Shown piece by piece: positions 1-6,907 of a stretch of 14,387 bases of DNA. Position numbers and translations under genes: made by a program. The notes beneath the pieces are model-generated. The model had not been told where the DNA came from. It ran no database searches and saw only the letters and a list, made by a program, of their open reading frames with translations. This stretch comes from Nanobdellota archaeon (lineage in GTDB: Archaea > Nanobdellota > Nanobdellia > Woesearchaeales > JAGLGH01). The stretch spans positions 1 through 14,387 of the forward strand of contig JAGLGH010000113.1 in NCBI GenBank assembly GCA_023144115.1, given 5' to 3'. Within the stretch, counting starts at the first letter, position 1, and each line of letters opens with the position of its first letter.

Positions 1-14
1 GTTTTTTAGTAATA

Positions 15-22
15 TTTATATA
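15..22 (+). promoter_or_regulatory. TATA box of DUF2284 gene (leaderless mRNA)
   Basis: The sequence tttatata is centred about 26 bp before the ATG at 45, the usual archaeal TATA-to-transcription-start distance. Transcription would begin at or within a few bases of the ATG, and no Shine-Dalgarno sequence lies between, so a leaderless message is inferred. Confidence 0.55.
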
Positions 23-44
23 CCATAAGTCTTTAGCATAGAAT

Positions 45-572
45 ATGGACAAAGCAGAGCAAATAGCGCTTTCTACAGGGAAAAAATATGGAATAAATGA
101 AGCTATGGTAATATACACATCAAAGATAGATGTCAAGGATTATGTTGCTCTCAAATGCAAGTTTGGATGCACAAGATATGGAAAAAGCTATAGCTGCCCA
201 CCAAATACCCCAACACCAGAAGAGACAAGAAAAATCATTTTAGAGTACAAGAAAGCTGTTCTTGTCTGTGGCGAGGTAAAAGGGGGGTTTGAGGGACAGA
301 AGAAAATAAGTGACGGCATACTTGCGATTGAAAGAGCGCTTTTCTTAAGCGGATATTACAAAAGCTTTGCAATGACTCCAGGGTCATGCACAATATGCAA
401 AGATTGCAATTGCCATGATGATAAACCATGCAGATTCCCTGAAAAGTGCAGGCCGACAATAGAAGGAGTGGGCATTGATATATTTTCTACACTAAAGAAG
501 TTCAAGAAGAACCTTGATGTCATCAAGGACAGGACAAAGTTTATCTGTTATGGATTGATATTGTTGGAGTGA
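45..572 (+). CDS. DUF2284 family cysteine-rich putative metal-binding protein
   Basis: This 175-residue protein is rich in cysteine (C38, C42, C51, C75, C115, C118, C121, C123, C129, C135, C168). The spacing, with a CKFGC segment then a YSCPPNTPTPEE segment and a C-terminal SCTICKDCNCH stretch followed by CRFPEKCRP and GVGID, fits the DUF2284/COG5423 family, annotated as predicted metal-binding proteins. The second cysteine group resembles a ferredoxin-type Fe-S ligand set, so an iron-sulfur or zinc site is likely, but the biochemical role of the family is not established. There is no signal peptide or membrane segment, so it should be cytoplasmic. The length is near full for the family. The start at 45 is supported by the leaderless TATA placement. 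It stops with TGA, which shows that TGA is an ordinary stop codon here. It stands alone, with 180 bases before the next gene. Confidence 0.8.
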   Translation: MDKAEQIALSTGKKYGINEAMVIYTSKIDVKDYVALKCKFGCTRYGKSYSCPPNTPTPEETRKIILEYKKAVLVCGEVKGGFEGQKKISDGILAIERALFLSGYYKSFAMTPGSCTICKDCNCHDDKPCRFPEKCRPTIEGVGIDIFSTLKKFKKNLDVIKDRTKFICYGLILLE

Positions 573-753
573 AAAGTACTAGATAAAATTCTTTTTTGAG
601 GGGTTAATTGTATTTGTAGTAGTCATTAACCTTAGTTTTGCAAAATATTAAATAATGCTTAACCAGGACAGGTGTCATTAAATAGTGATAAAAACCGAAA
701 CATTTATAGGCTAGTGTTTATTTAGTGCTTTAAAATAAGGGGCAAATCCAAAA
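573..753. other. Intergenic region, no gene seen
   Basis: AT-rich spacer between two plus-strand genes. It contains the promoter of the downstream nucleotidyltransferase gene and a weak inverted repeat (ggttaat near 602, attaacc near 625) without a following T-run long enough to call a terminator. No open frame or RNA structure that I can support. Confidence 0.5.
695..709 (+). promoter_or_regulatory. BRE/TATA promoter of nucleotidyltransferase gene
   Basis: ccgaaa followed by catttatag resembles an archaeal BRE plus TATA pair. It would start transcription near 730, leaving a short leader of about 20 bases that contains an aaggggc stretch before the ATG at 754, a weak ribosome-binding candidate. 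Confidence 0.4.
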
Positions 754-2013
754 ATGGACAGTATAGAATCTTTTTTAGGAAAGTACGAGGATAATCTTGA
801 TGATATAGTATTTGGAGGAGGTTGGGCTATTGAAATGATTCAAGATAGGACCCATAATCCTTATAGAGATCACAATGATATAGATACTCTGGTTTTAGAT
901 GGAAATCTTAAACTTGAAAGTGACAGTCATTCAGTTCCTGGCAGGTATTTCTATTCTATAGATATGAAGGATGTAAATTGGCTTAGTGACTTTATAGTTG
1001 AAAAGCAGGTTGTTCTTAACAAGAAAGCTTATGATGTTAAAGTGCTATGCCCTGAATTCATTGCAGTCTCAAAAGCATTTTCAAGGATTGGAGTAGCAAG
1101 GGCTAAGGATAATATGGATATAAGGCATATATTTCAGACTATTGATTTAGATAAAGAAAAGATCTATAATCTGATTGAAAACGCAAAACTTCTTCGAGAA
1201 GAGAGCATCTTTTTGGATATGATGGTAGAAAAAGGTTTGGAAACTAAGAAGTACTCCATATCTGATTTCAATAAAAAAATATTCCAAGAAAAATTTAATA
1301 TTGAAAAAATTCCTATACATATCACAAGCAGAATCTTAGAAGCTTATGATTTTCTCTTCTCAAATATTAAAAAAGGATTAGGAGCAGAATGGATAAAAAA
1401 CAATAAAAAAAGAATACAAGAAATACTAAATAACATAGATGTACAAAAAGTAGATAATTATACATTTGCATTAGGACTTAGTGATGCATTGATACAAAAA
1501 GTAGAAGATTATGGATTAGGAATTAAGGATGCATTGAAATATTCTAAAGACAGTATGAAGGAAGGTTTGGTTGATAAGCTTCTTGATATTCCTAATGCGC
1601 AAAAAGCAAGAAATTATGGATCAGCAATTAAGAATGCATTGGAATATTCTAACGACAGTATGAAAGAAGGTTTGGTGGATAGTCTTTTAAGTATTAATTA
1701 TAGAGCAGGGTTTTATGGATCAGGAATTAATAATGCACTGAAATACGCAGAGAGAGATATGAAAAAAGATTTAGCTGATAAGATCATTAAAATTCCTAAT
1801 CCAATAGATGCACCTGAGTATGGATATGCAATTAAAATTGCATTAGAATACGCAGTTGATGGAACAAAGAAAAGTTTGGCAGATAGGATTCGTGATATTC
1901 CTGATGCGCAAAAAGCAAAAATGTATGGAGAATCAATTAGGAATAACTTGATTCATGCTGAAAAGGATATTAATACACAGCAACAGATAATAAATAATAT
2001 AAAGCCTGACTAA
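754..2013 (+). CDS. Nucleotidyltransferase (Lin/aminoglycoside-adenylyltransferase type) with C-terminal tandem repeats
   Basis: 419 residues in two parts. Residues 18-45 carry the nucleotidyltransferase signature: GGGW at 21-24, then H40-N-D42-I-D44, giving the paired metal-binding aspartates. R116-A-K-D119 with D122 matches the conserved R-x-KD-x-x-D motif of lincosamide/aminoglycoside adenylyltransferase-like and AbiEii-like families. These transfer a nucleotide to a small molecule or protein; the target here is unknown. From about residue 254 to the end there are four units of about 35 residues plus a partial fifth, each opening with YG-x-x-I-(K/N)-x-A-L-x-Y and containing K-x-x-L-(V/A)-D, predicted alpha-helical and probably a binding solenoid. 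No signal peptide is seen. The repeat part is not something I recognise from a named family. It lies 13 bases before the helicase ORF. It could be a defence or toxin-antitoxin component, but nothing nearby proves this. Confidence 0.65.
   Translation: MDSIESFLGKYEDNLDDIVFGGGWAIEMIQDRTHNPYRDHNDIDTLVLDGNLKLESDSHSVPGRYFYSIDMKDVNWLSDFIVEKQVVLNKKAYDVKVLCPEFIAVSKAFSRIGVARAKDNMDIRHIFQTIDLDKEKIYNLIENAKLLREESIFLDMMVEKGLETKKYSISDFNKKIFQEKFNIEKIPIHITSRILEAYDFLFSNIKKGLGAEWIKNNKKRIQEILNNIDVQKVDNYTFALGLSDALIQKVEDYGLGIKDALKYSKDSMKEGLVDKLLDIPNAQKARNYGSAIKNALEYSNDSMKEGLVDSLLSINYRAGFYGSGINNALKYAERDMKKDLADKIIKIPNPIDAPEYGYAIKIALEYAVDGTKKSLADRIRDIPDAQKAKMYGESIRNNLIHAEKDINTQQQIINNIKPD
1514..2010 (+). repeat. In-gene tandem repeat coding for ~35-residue helical units
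   Basis: Four full protein repeats of 33-35 residues and one truncated copy, starting YGLGIKDALKY, YGSAIKNALEY, YGSGINNALKY, YGYAIKIALEY and YGESIRNNLIH. The first two units are nearly identical at the DNA level (gacagtatgaa and gaaggtttggt recur), which points to recent internal duplication. Confidence 0.7.
1993..2003 (+). promoter_or_regulatory. TATA box for truncated helicase ORF
   Basis: The sequence ataatataaag, containing tataaa at 1998-2003, is centred about 27 bp before the ATG at 2027, inside the end of the upstream gene. No Shine-Dalgarno precedes that ATG, so a leaderless start from this promoter is plausible. Confidence 0.35.
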
Positions 2014-2026
2014 TTTCTGTTTCTTA

Positions 2027-2698
2027 ATGGAATGCAAACTAAGTGAAATAGAGCAGAAGATTCCAAAGCAGATATATGAATGCCTTGAAAAAAATGATAT
2101 CAAAGAACTGAGACCTGCACAGTCAAAGGCAGTTAAAGCAGGACTTCTGGAGGGGAAAAACCTTCTTGTCTGCACTCCTACTGCTTCAGGAAAGACCCTT
2201 ATTGCAGAACTTGCAGCAACAAAATCAATATTAGAAGGACGAGGAAAGGCTATATATATAACTCCTTTAAAAGCGCTTGCAAGCGAGAAATATAGGGAAT
2301 TCAAGAAAAAATACAATGATATGTTTAATATTGCTCTTGCAATAGGCGATATGGATTCTCCTGATTATCATCTGGCTAATTATGACCTGATAATATGCAC
2401 ATCTGAAAAGCTTGACAGCCTGATAAGGCACCATTCTCCATGGATTAAGCAGGTAGCAGTTGTCATTGCTGATGAGATTCATCTGCTGAATGATCATGGC
2501 AGGGGACCAACGCTGGAGATACTCCTGACAATGCTGAGGCAGATGATAAAAGGCATACAGATCATTGGATTATCTGCAACAATAGGAAATGAGAAAGAGC
2601 TTGCAGAATGGCTTGATGCTAATCTTGTTGATGATAAGTGGAGACCTGTTGAATTGCATAAAGGAATTTATTTTGATGAAAAATTAAAATTCTATTAA
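2027..2698 (+). CDS. Hel308/Ski2-like helicase, N-terminal RecA domain only (truncated)
   Basis: 223 residues corresponding to the first RecA-like domain of a superfamily 2 Hel308-type DNA helicase. Visible motifs are the Q-motif region LRPAQ (28-32), Walker A PTASGKT (51-57), motif Ia TPLKALASEK (79-88), the DEIH box (149-152) and motif III SAT (183-185). The chain follows the family through WRPVELHKGIYF and then ends at TAA. Full Hel308 proteins are about 700 residues, so the second RecA domain with motifs IV-VI, the winged helix and the ratchet domain are absent. No matching frame resumes in the 50 bases before the patatin gene. ATP binding may persist, but helicase activity as in Hel308 is not expected from this domain alone. 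It may be a decayed remnant or a domain reused for another job; reading up to the stop is intact with no internal frameshift. Confidence 0.8.
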   Translation: MECKLSEIEQKIPKQIYECLEKNDIKELRPAQSKAVKAGLLEGKNLLVCTPTASGKTLIAELAATKSILEGRGKAIYITPLKALASEKYREFKKKYNDMFNIALAIGDMDSPDYHLANYDLIICTSEKLDSLIRHHSPWIKQVAVVIADEIHLLNDHGRGPTLEILLTMLRQMIKGIQIIGLSATIGNEKELAEWLDANLVDDKWRPVELHKGIYFDEKLKFY

Positions 2699-2709
2699 AA
2701 AGTTTTCTG

Positions 2710-2723
2710 CGAAATATTTAAAT
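2710..2723 (+). promoter_or_regulatory. BRE/TATA promoter of first patatin gene
   Basis: cgaaa followed by tatttaaat is a clean archaeal BRE/TATA pair. Transcription would start near 2744-2746. That is downstream of the first in-frame ATG at 2734 and just upstream of the second at 2752, which decides the start of the patatin gene. Confidence 0.65.
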
Positions 2724-2751
2724 ACAAGCACTCATGATATTGCATATCAAA

Positions 2752-3549
2752 ATGAAAAAATCAAAAATAGGGCTTGCCCTTGGCAGTGGTGGAGCAAGAG
2801 GACTTGCGCATATAGGCGTGTTAAGTGTATTGCTGGAAAATGATATTCCAATAGATTATATTGCTGGTGTCAGCGCAGGGTCTATAGTTAGCGCATATTA
2901 TGCTTTGAATCTTGAAATTGAAAGCATGGAAGACAAAGTTAAAAAATTAACAAAGAGAGACATGTTCAAGTTGATAGATCCTATTTCTCCAAAGAAGGCA
3001 TTAATTGCAGGAAACAGGATTAAAGCTTTCATAAAGGATTTGATAGCAGATAAGTCATTCAGCGATACAAAAATACCACTGAGCATCATCGCCACAGACT
3101 TTTGCTCAGGAGAGGAAGTCATCATAAAGCAGGGAAAGATTACAGATGCAGCAAGGGCAAGCATCAGCATACCAGGGATATTACCTCCTGTAAGATTAAA
3201 CAACAGGCTGCTTTTTGACGGAGGGATAGTGAATCCGACTCCTATTGATGTGGTAAAAAGCATGGGTGCAGATATAGTTATTGCTGTTGATCTTACTATG
3301 AAAAAGCCAATAAAAATTGAGAATCCGACTATTGTTGAAACACTTATGCAAGCGTATGAGATTCTTAGGATGCAGTCCACAAGACTTAACATTGCTAAAA
3401 TGAACCAAAATATTATAATCATTCAGCCAAATCTCATTGGCAAACTTAATTCATATAAATTCTACAATAGTGATTTCATAGAAGAAGGAAAGAAGGTTGC
3501 CAGAAGGCAATTGCCAAGAATAAAAAGATTATTGCAGAATAGGATATAA
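2752..3549 (+). CDS. Patatin-like phospholipase, RssA type (paralogue 1)
   Basis: A 265-residue serine lipid acyl hydrolase of the patatin/RssA (COG1752) family. Visible elements are the oxyanion-hole loop GSGGARG (11-17), the nucleophile elbow GVSAG with S41, and the catalytic aspartate D156 in DGG, giving a complete Ser-Asp dyad. Such enzymes cleave acyl esters of lipids; in archaea, whose core lipids are ether-linked, the natural substrate is unclear. No signal peptide, so cytoplasmic or membrane-peripheral. An ATG at 2734 would add six residues, but the TATA box places the transcript start after it, and the paralogue at 8542-9339 begins at a matching distance from the KIGLALGSGG segment, so 2752 is chosen. 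It is monocistronic, ending at a bidirectional hairpin. By eye about two thirds of residues match the second patatin in the window. Confidence 0.9.
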   Translation: MKKSKIGLALGSGGARGLAHIGVLSVLLENDIPIDYIAGVSAGSIVSAYYALNLEIESMEDKVKKLTKRDMFKLIDPISPKKALIAGNRIKAFIKDLIADKSFSDTKIPLSIIATDFCSGEEVIIKQGKITDAARASISIPGILPPVRLNNRLLFDGGIVNPTPIDVVKSMGADIVIAVDLTMKKPIKIENPTIVETLMQAYEILRMQSTRLNIAKMNQNIIIIQPNLIGKLNSYKFYNSDFIEEGKKVARRQLPRIKRLLQNRI

Positions 3550-3551
3550 AT

Positions 3552-3576
3552 AAAAAGTTTGCAAAGCAAACTTTTT
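3552..3576. terminator. Perfect hairpin between convergent genes, bidirectional terminator
   Basis: An 11-bp perfect stem (aaaaagtttgc / gcaaacttttt) with a three-base aaa loop, ending in a T-run on either strand. It sits between the patatin stop (3549) and the PAC2 stop codon at 3575-3577, which overlaps the stem. The position and symmetry suit termination of both transcripts. Confidence 0.7.
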
Positions 3577-4282
3577 AACCAACATAACTCATCTTTTTCT
3601 TATCAGCCATATCCTGAGCTTCTTTGCTGTGTGTCAATATGCCTTTAAGCTTTTGCTCGAATTCTTCTGCCTGCTTTACTAAAGGCTTGACATCAACTTT
3701 TAGGCCAAGATACTTATCAAGAACTTCAAGAGAACGCGCAGCTGCGCTGCTGTCAGGCAACTCAGAGAATGTCTCTGCAAATATGCATGTCAAAGGCGCA
3801 TTAGCCCTAAGCAAGAGCGCGCCTGTAACGCCGAGGATTATCCCTTCCTTCAATGGCTGTGTGCCTATTTGAACAAGCTTTTTCCTACCTGCTGCAATGT
3901 TTGAATAATAGAATACTCTTGAGTCAGCAGCACTCTCCTTGCTTCCTACACCTTCTATACTGATTATCTCCTTTGCCTTGAGGATTTTTGCAAGCTTATT
4001 GAGCTGCTCAGCAAGCTTCCATTCAAGTCCTGCAACAGCAGTTATAGCATGAAGGATAACCAGATTGTATTTCTTATTATAGAATATGCCCAAAGGCTCA
4101 ACTACATCTGAATCATGTATTGCAACCATTGCAGGGCTTCCTTCATTGGATATCTTGCCTATCTTCTCAGTCTCAAGATGATTCAAGAGATATTCAGTAG
4201 CAATTGTCCCCACTAGCCCAAATCCTGGGAAACCCTCGATAATTTTGACATTCATAGGCTTTTTCTTAAGCTGTAATTCCAT
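3575..4282 (-). CDS. PAC2 family protein, archaeal proteasome-assembly-chaperone homologue
   Basis: 235 residues beginning with the PAC2 signature EGFPGFGLVGTIATEYL (16-32), followed by an ISIEGVGS segment at the strand-turn typical of this fold. Archaeal members (PbaA/PbaB, COG2047/COG1938) are homologues of eukaryotic PAC proteins; PbaB binds the 20S core through a C-terminal HbYX motif. Here the chain ends SYVG, with tyrosine third from the end rather than penultimate, so a classical HbYX tail is absent and a PbaA-like or other role is possible. The protein is soluble and its C-terminal 50 residues are charged and likely helical. The start is supported by GAGGTG (4290-4295 on the complement) seven bases upstream. 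It is convergent with the patatin gene, sharing the hairpin terminator, and is not part of the large minus-strand cluster since over 240 bases separate them. Confidence 0.8.
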   Translation of the reverse strand: MELQLKKKPMNVKIIEGFPGFGLVGTIATEYLLNHLETEKIGKISNEGSPAMVAIHDSDVVEPLGIFYNKKYNLVILHAITAVAGLEWKLAEQLNKLAKILKAKEIISIEGVGSKESAADSRVFYYSNIAAGRKKLVQIGTQPLKEGIILGVTGALLLRANAPLTCIFAETFSELPDSSAAARSLEVLDKYLGLKVDVKPLVKQAEEFEQKLKGILTHSKEAQDMADKKKMSYVG

Positions 4283-4523
4283 TTATAGACACCTCATATT
4301 CATAATTTATTTAATCTTATAATAATATTTTAATTTACATAGTATTTAATTATTGCGGTTTTGGATTTGATTTTTTGTGGGGAATTAAATCCTAACTCCA
4401 GCTTAGTAGGTTCAACTTAGGAGGTGAATGCAAAAAATAATATCACTTGTTCTTTCACTTTCTTTTCCCCTATTTAATTCTCTTCTTCTCCCTCTCACTT
4501 TCTTCTCCTCAATAATTCTTTTT
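4283..4523. other. Intergenic region with pyrimidine-rich repeats and a doubtful small plus-strand ORF
   Basis: Holds the promoter side of the PAC2 gene, then a pyrimidine-rich stretch from about 4450 containing two related copies of a CACTTTCTTYTCC unit. On the plus strand aggaggtga (4419-4427) directly abuts an ATG at 4428 opening a 45-codon frame to 4565 coding a very hydrophobic Leu/Ser/Phe peptide. The frame overlaps the end of the COG1361 gene and its composition is explained by the pyrimidine bias, so I do not call it a gene. Confidence 0.4.
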
Positions 4524-4531
4524 TTATTTCT
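4493..4531. repeat. 39-bp near-direct repeat, left copy (possible att-like remnant)
   Basis: 36 of 39 positions match 13675-13713 in the same orientation, differing at the 17th, 27th and 35th bases. On the minus strand this copy can be read EIKKELLRRRK-stop, paralleling EVKNELLGRRK-stop, the C-terminus of the hisE-like ORF that contains the other copy. It lies at the extreme 3' end of the cluster and overlaps the COG1361 stop codon. A looser copy of the first 18 bases is at 4453-4470. Confidence 0.5.
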
Positions 4532-5777
4532 TTCTTCTTTTATTCCATATATTCTGAGCGATTAATCCTCCTCCCACAATTGCAAGAATAATTATCATGC
4601 CTATTAAAATTTCTTTTGTGATAATTCCTTTTTTTTGGTGATTGACTACTTTAACTGGCACTGATTTCTCAAATACTAATACATCCTCTTTGTTGATTGT
4701 TCTGATCTCTGTATCAAGCAAATAAGTCTTTGCAGTTGCGTCTTTTTCTACTGTAAATTTTAGGACAGCTTCTCCTGTCTGACCTGATTTTAACACACCA
4801 ATAAAGTCTGATTTCTCATCAAATTCAAATGGTTGAGAGGCTTCCTTAAATGCTTTAATAGAAACACTCTCTGCTTTTTTTGATCCAGTATTCTTGATTA
4901 TTAGTCGTAAATCAACTGTATCACCTGCTTTGACCTCTTGAGGGATTGTTTCTATCTCTACAATCTCAAATAAAGGCGTTGCTTTAATTGGAATCATAAT
5001 ACTAATGTTTTTTTCTTTGTACTTGTTATCCTTATCATTATCTTCTTTGTATTTGATAATCAATGTTGCTTCAGATCCATTCTCTTTAACTGCTTCATCT
5101 ACATCTATATAAAATGTGGCAATTTTACTGCTTTCCGCATCAATTGTGCCTAGATTAGATATATCAGAATATCCATAAGTCGCCCTAAATCCTTCTGGGA
5201 GAATTATTTGAGCCATTACGTTCTCTGCTTTGCCATCGCCAATATTTTGAAGTTCAATTGAGAATTTTGCATCTTCTGTATCACTAACCAGTCTTGTTGG
5301 TTCTGTCTGTAAACTACCTAATTGAAAATTCACTTCTTCAACTTCAATATCAATCATTAAATCTTTTTTTATAATCCACCACGTTCCAACTTCGCCATAA
5401 GTATATCGCAATTCAATTTCATTATCGCCCTCAACTGCATCTTCATCAATTCTTAGCTTATAGTCAACTATAATTGAATCGGTTCCATCCTGACTACCTA
5501 TTAACTTCCCGTAATTCTTTTGCGCTGCGCCAGAATACAGGGAGAAAGGATAGTCTAAAAGAATCTCTATCACAAAATCTTCAATTGTATGCGTTCCAGT
5601 GTTTTCAATCTTAAATCTCACTTCAACAACATCTCCTGAATTAACAGGATCAGGGTCTTGGTTCAGTAAAATTACTTTCACCTGAGGTGTATCAAAAGAA
5701 CTTGCGCACACAGAACCAATGCACATTAAACACACCAAAGTTAGAATTATTAAATTTTTATTTTTCATTTTTTTCAT
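4524..5777 (-). CDS. Secreted COG1361-type protein with C-terminal membrane anchor
   Basis: 417 residues. A lysine-rich start and hydrophobic stretch (about 9-24), followed by VCASS, form a signal peptide with a likely cut after A25. The body contains at least three beta-sandwich repeats of the CARDB/NEW3-like type with recurring motifs such as SGDVVEVRFKIENTG (near 47-61), DTEDAKFSIELQNIGDGKAENV and AGDTVDLRLIIKNTGSKKAESV, which is the COG1361 S-layer-domain pattern. A single membrane helix near 391-411 followed by NIWNKRRKK anchors it with a positive cytoplasmic tail. It is therefore an extracytoplasmic domain tethered to the membrane. Its ATG overlaps the stop of the upstream RND gene as ATGA, so the two are translationally coupled; it may act as an extracellular partner of the transporter, which is inference. 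A second ATG at 5768 is possible but lacks the coupling. Stop is TAA, inside the 39-bp repeat. Confidence 0.8.
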   Translation of the reverse strand: MKKMKNKNLIILTLVCLMCIGSVCASSFDTPQVKVILLNQDPDPVNSGDVVEVRFKIENTGTHTIEDFVIEILLDYPFSLYSGAAQKNYGKLIGSQDGTDSIIVDYKLRIDEDAVEGDNEIELRYTYGEVGTWWIIKKDLMIDIEVEEVNFQLGSLQTEPTRLVSDTEDAKFSIELQNIGDGKAENVMAQIILPEGFRATYGYSDISNLGTIDAESSKIATFYIDVDEAVKENGSEATLIIKYKEDNDKDNKYKEKNISIMIPIKATPLFEIVEIETIPQEVKAGDTVDLRLIIKNTGSKKAESVSIKAFKEASQPFEFDEKSDFIGVLKSGQTGEAVLKFTVEKDATAKTYLLDTEIRTINKEDVLVFEKSVPVKVVNHQKKGIITKEILIGMIIILAIVGGGLIAQNIWNKRRKK

Positions 5778-6907
5778 TTTTTTGTTCCTCCATTAATTTT
5801 ATTTTTAAAGTTTTCTCCGATTATTAACAATGATGGCACTACACTAATTGCCGCAAGCATACATGCCAGAACGCCTAAGGACATAACCATTCCTAAGTCA
5901 GCCATAATTGTGAGCTTTCCCAATGATAATGCCTTAAACCCAATAAGGGCAGCAAAGGTTGTTATACTCATTGGAACAAAAACAACATTTATTGTATTGA
6001 TTAGGGAGATTTTTGGACTTGATTCTTTTAATTCTTCTCTAAATCTTGTAACTATCTGGATACCAAAATCAATGCCAATCCCCATAATCATAGAGATAAC
6101 TCCTGCTAATTGCGCAGTAAGATTAAATCTCATTAAACCCATTATTCCAAACGCCCAAATAATTCCAAAGATAATAGTGGTTAATGGTATCAAACCATAT
6201 TTAATTGACCTAAAGAGCAGTATGATTATAAGGAGGATACCTATCAAGGCGTATTTTGATGTTTTATTCATATCTGGCACAACTAATTTTTTCATAACTG
6301 TTAATTCAGCTTTTTCACCAATCAAATCAACCTTTAAGCCAGAGGGTTTAGGTATTTCTTTAATGATTTTCCTCAATTCTTTTTCAATCTCTATTTCATC
6401 AACTTCCTCTGCCAATCTGATTTTTACTAATGTAATAGAATAATCCTTGCCAATATATGTTTTAAGCATTTGATTGTCTTCAACTTGTTCTTTTATTATG
6501 TCAATTGATTTAGGTATGCGATCATTATTCATCTGCTTGATAATATCAGATGCGCTCATAACGTCTAAAATATCTTTATTTAAATGAAGAGTTTGCGTTA
6601 GTAAGTCAATGTATGCTAAAACTTTTGGGTCTCTTATATCTCTTATCTCATTGGAATTCACATATTTAGGATTTGTTTCGATTACTATCTGCATTGTGCT
6701 GACGCCATGGAATTTCTCTTTAACTAAATCCAATGTCTGAACAACTTCTAAATCTTTACTAAGCATATCTTCATATTTCAGACTTTCAATCTCAATATGG
6801 GCAGTTTGTTTAATAGCAAGAGCCGTAATTATTAAAATAAGAAACACTACTATGAAAGGATATTTTGCAATAAATTTTCCATATAAAGTTGTGATTTTTT
6901 TAATCAT
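5774..6907 (-). CDS. RND/MmpL superfamily transporter, half-size subunit B
   Basis: 377 residues, half the size of a complete RND protein. TM1 is at about 15-33, then an extracellular domain (34-215) and five more helices (about 218-233, 238-257, 265-287, 305-325, 337-362), i.e. the six-helix RND half repeat. TM4 holds GIGIDFGIQIVTRFREE with D280, the position of the proton-relay acid in MmpL/HAE3 transporters, though the usual following Tyr is Phe here. The extracellular domain contains DIRDPKV (90-96), matching the same segment of the upstream half-transporter, so the pair arose by duplication. The HAE3/COG1033 relatives include the hopanoid transporter HpnN, and MmpL proteins export lipids, so a hydrophobic substrate is likely. 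Its ATG overlaps the stop of subunit A and its stop overlaps the COG1361 start, both as ATGA, so the three should be made together. Confidence 0.85.
   Translation of the reverse strand: MIKKITTLYGKFIAKYPFIVVFLILIITALAIKQTAHIEIESLKYEDMLSKDLEVVQTLDLVKEKFHGVSTMQIVIETNPKYVNSNEIRDIRDPKVLAYIDLLTQTLHLNKDILDVMSASDIIKQMNNDRIPKSIDIIKEQVEDNQMLKTYIGKDYSITLVKIRLAEEVDEIEIEKELRKIIKEIPKPSGLKVDLIGEKAELTVMKKLVVPDMNKTSKYALIGILLIIILLFRSIKYGLIPLTTIIFGIIWAFGIMGLMRFNLTAQLAGVISMIMGIGIDFGIQIVTRFREELKESSPKISLINTINVVFVPMSITTFAALIGFKALSLGKLTIMADLGMVMSLGVLACMLAAISVVPSLLIIGENFKNKINGGTKK

Noticed and set aside
1514..2010. CRISPR-like or intergenic tandem repeat
   Set aside because: The repeats are in frame inside a continuous coding sequence and vary at the codon level; they are protein repeats without spacers.
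2734..2751. Upstream ATG extending the first patatin by six residues
   Set aside because: The TATA box at 2715-2723 places the transcript start after this ATG, and the paralogue's length agrees with a start at 2752.
2898..3422. Minus-strand 174-codon frame opposite the first patatin
   Set aside because: The patatin has all catalytic motifs in the plus frame; the reverse frame is a composition shadow.
4428..4565. Plus-strand 45-codon hydrophobic ORF with AGGAGGTGA directly before its ATG
   Set aside because: The ribosome site abuts the ATG too closely, the frame overlaps the end of the COG1361 gene, and the Leu/Ser/Phe composition follows from the pyrimidine-rich strand.
5910..6443. Long plus-strand open frame opposite RND subunit B
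   Set aside because: Antisense shadow of a well-supported membrane protein gene; its own translation shows no domain and no promoter or ribosome site precedes it.
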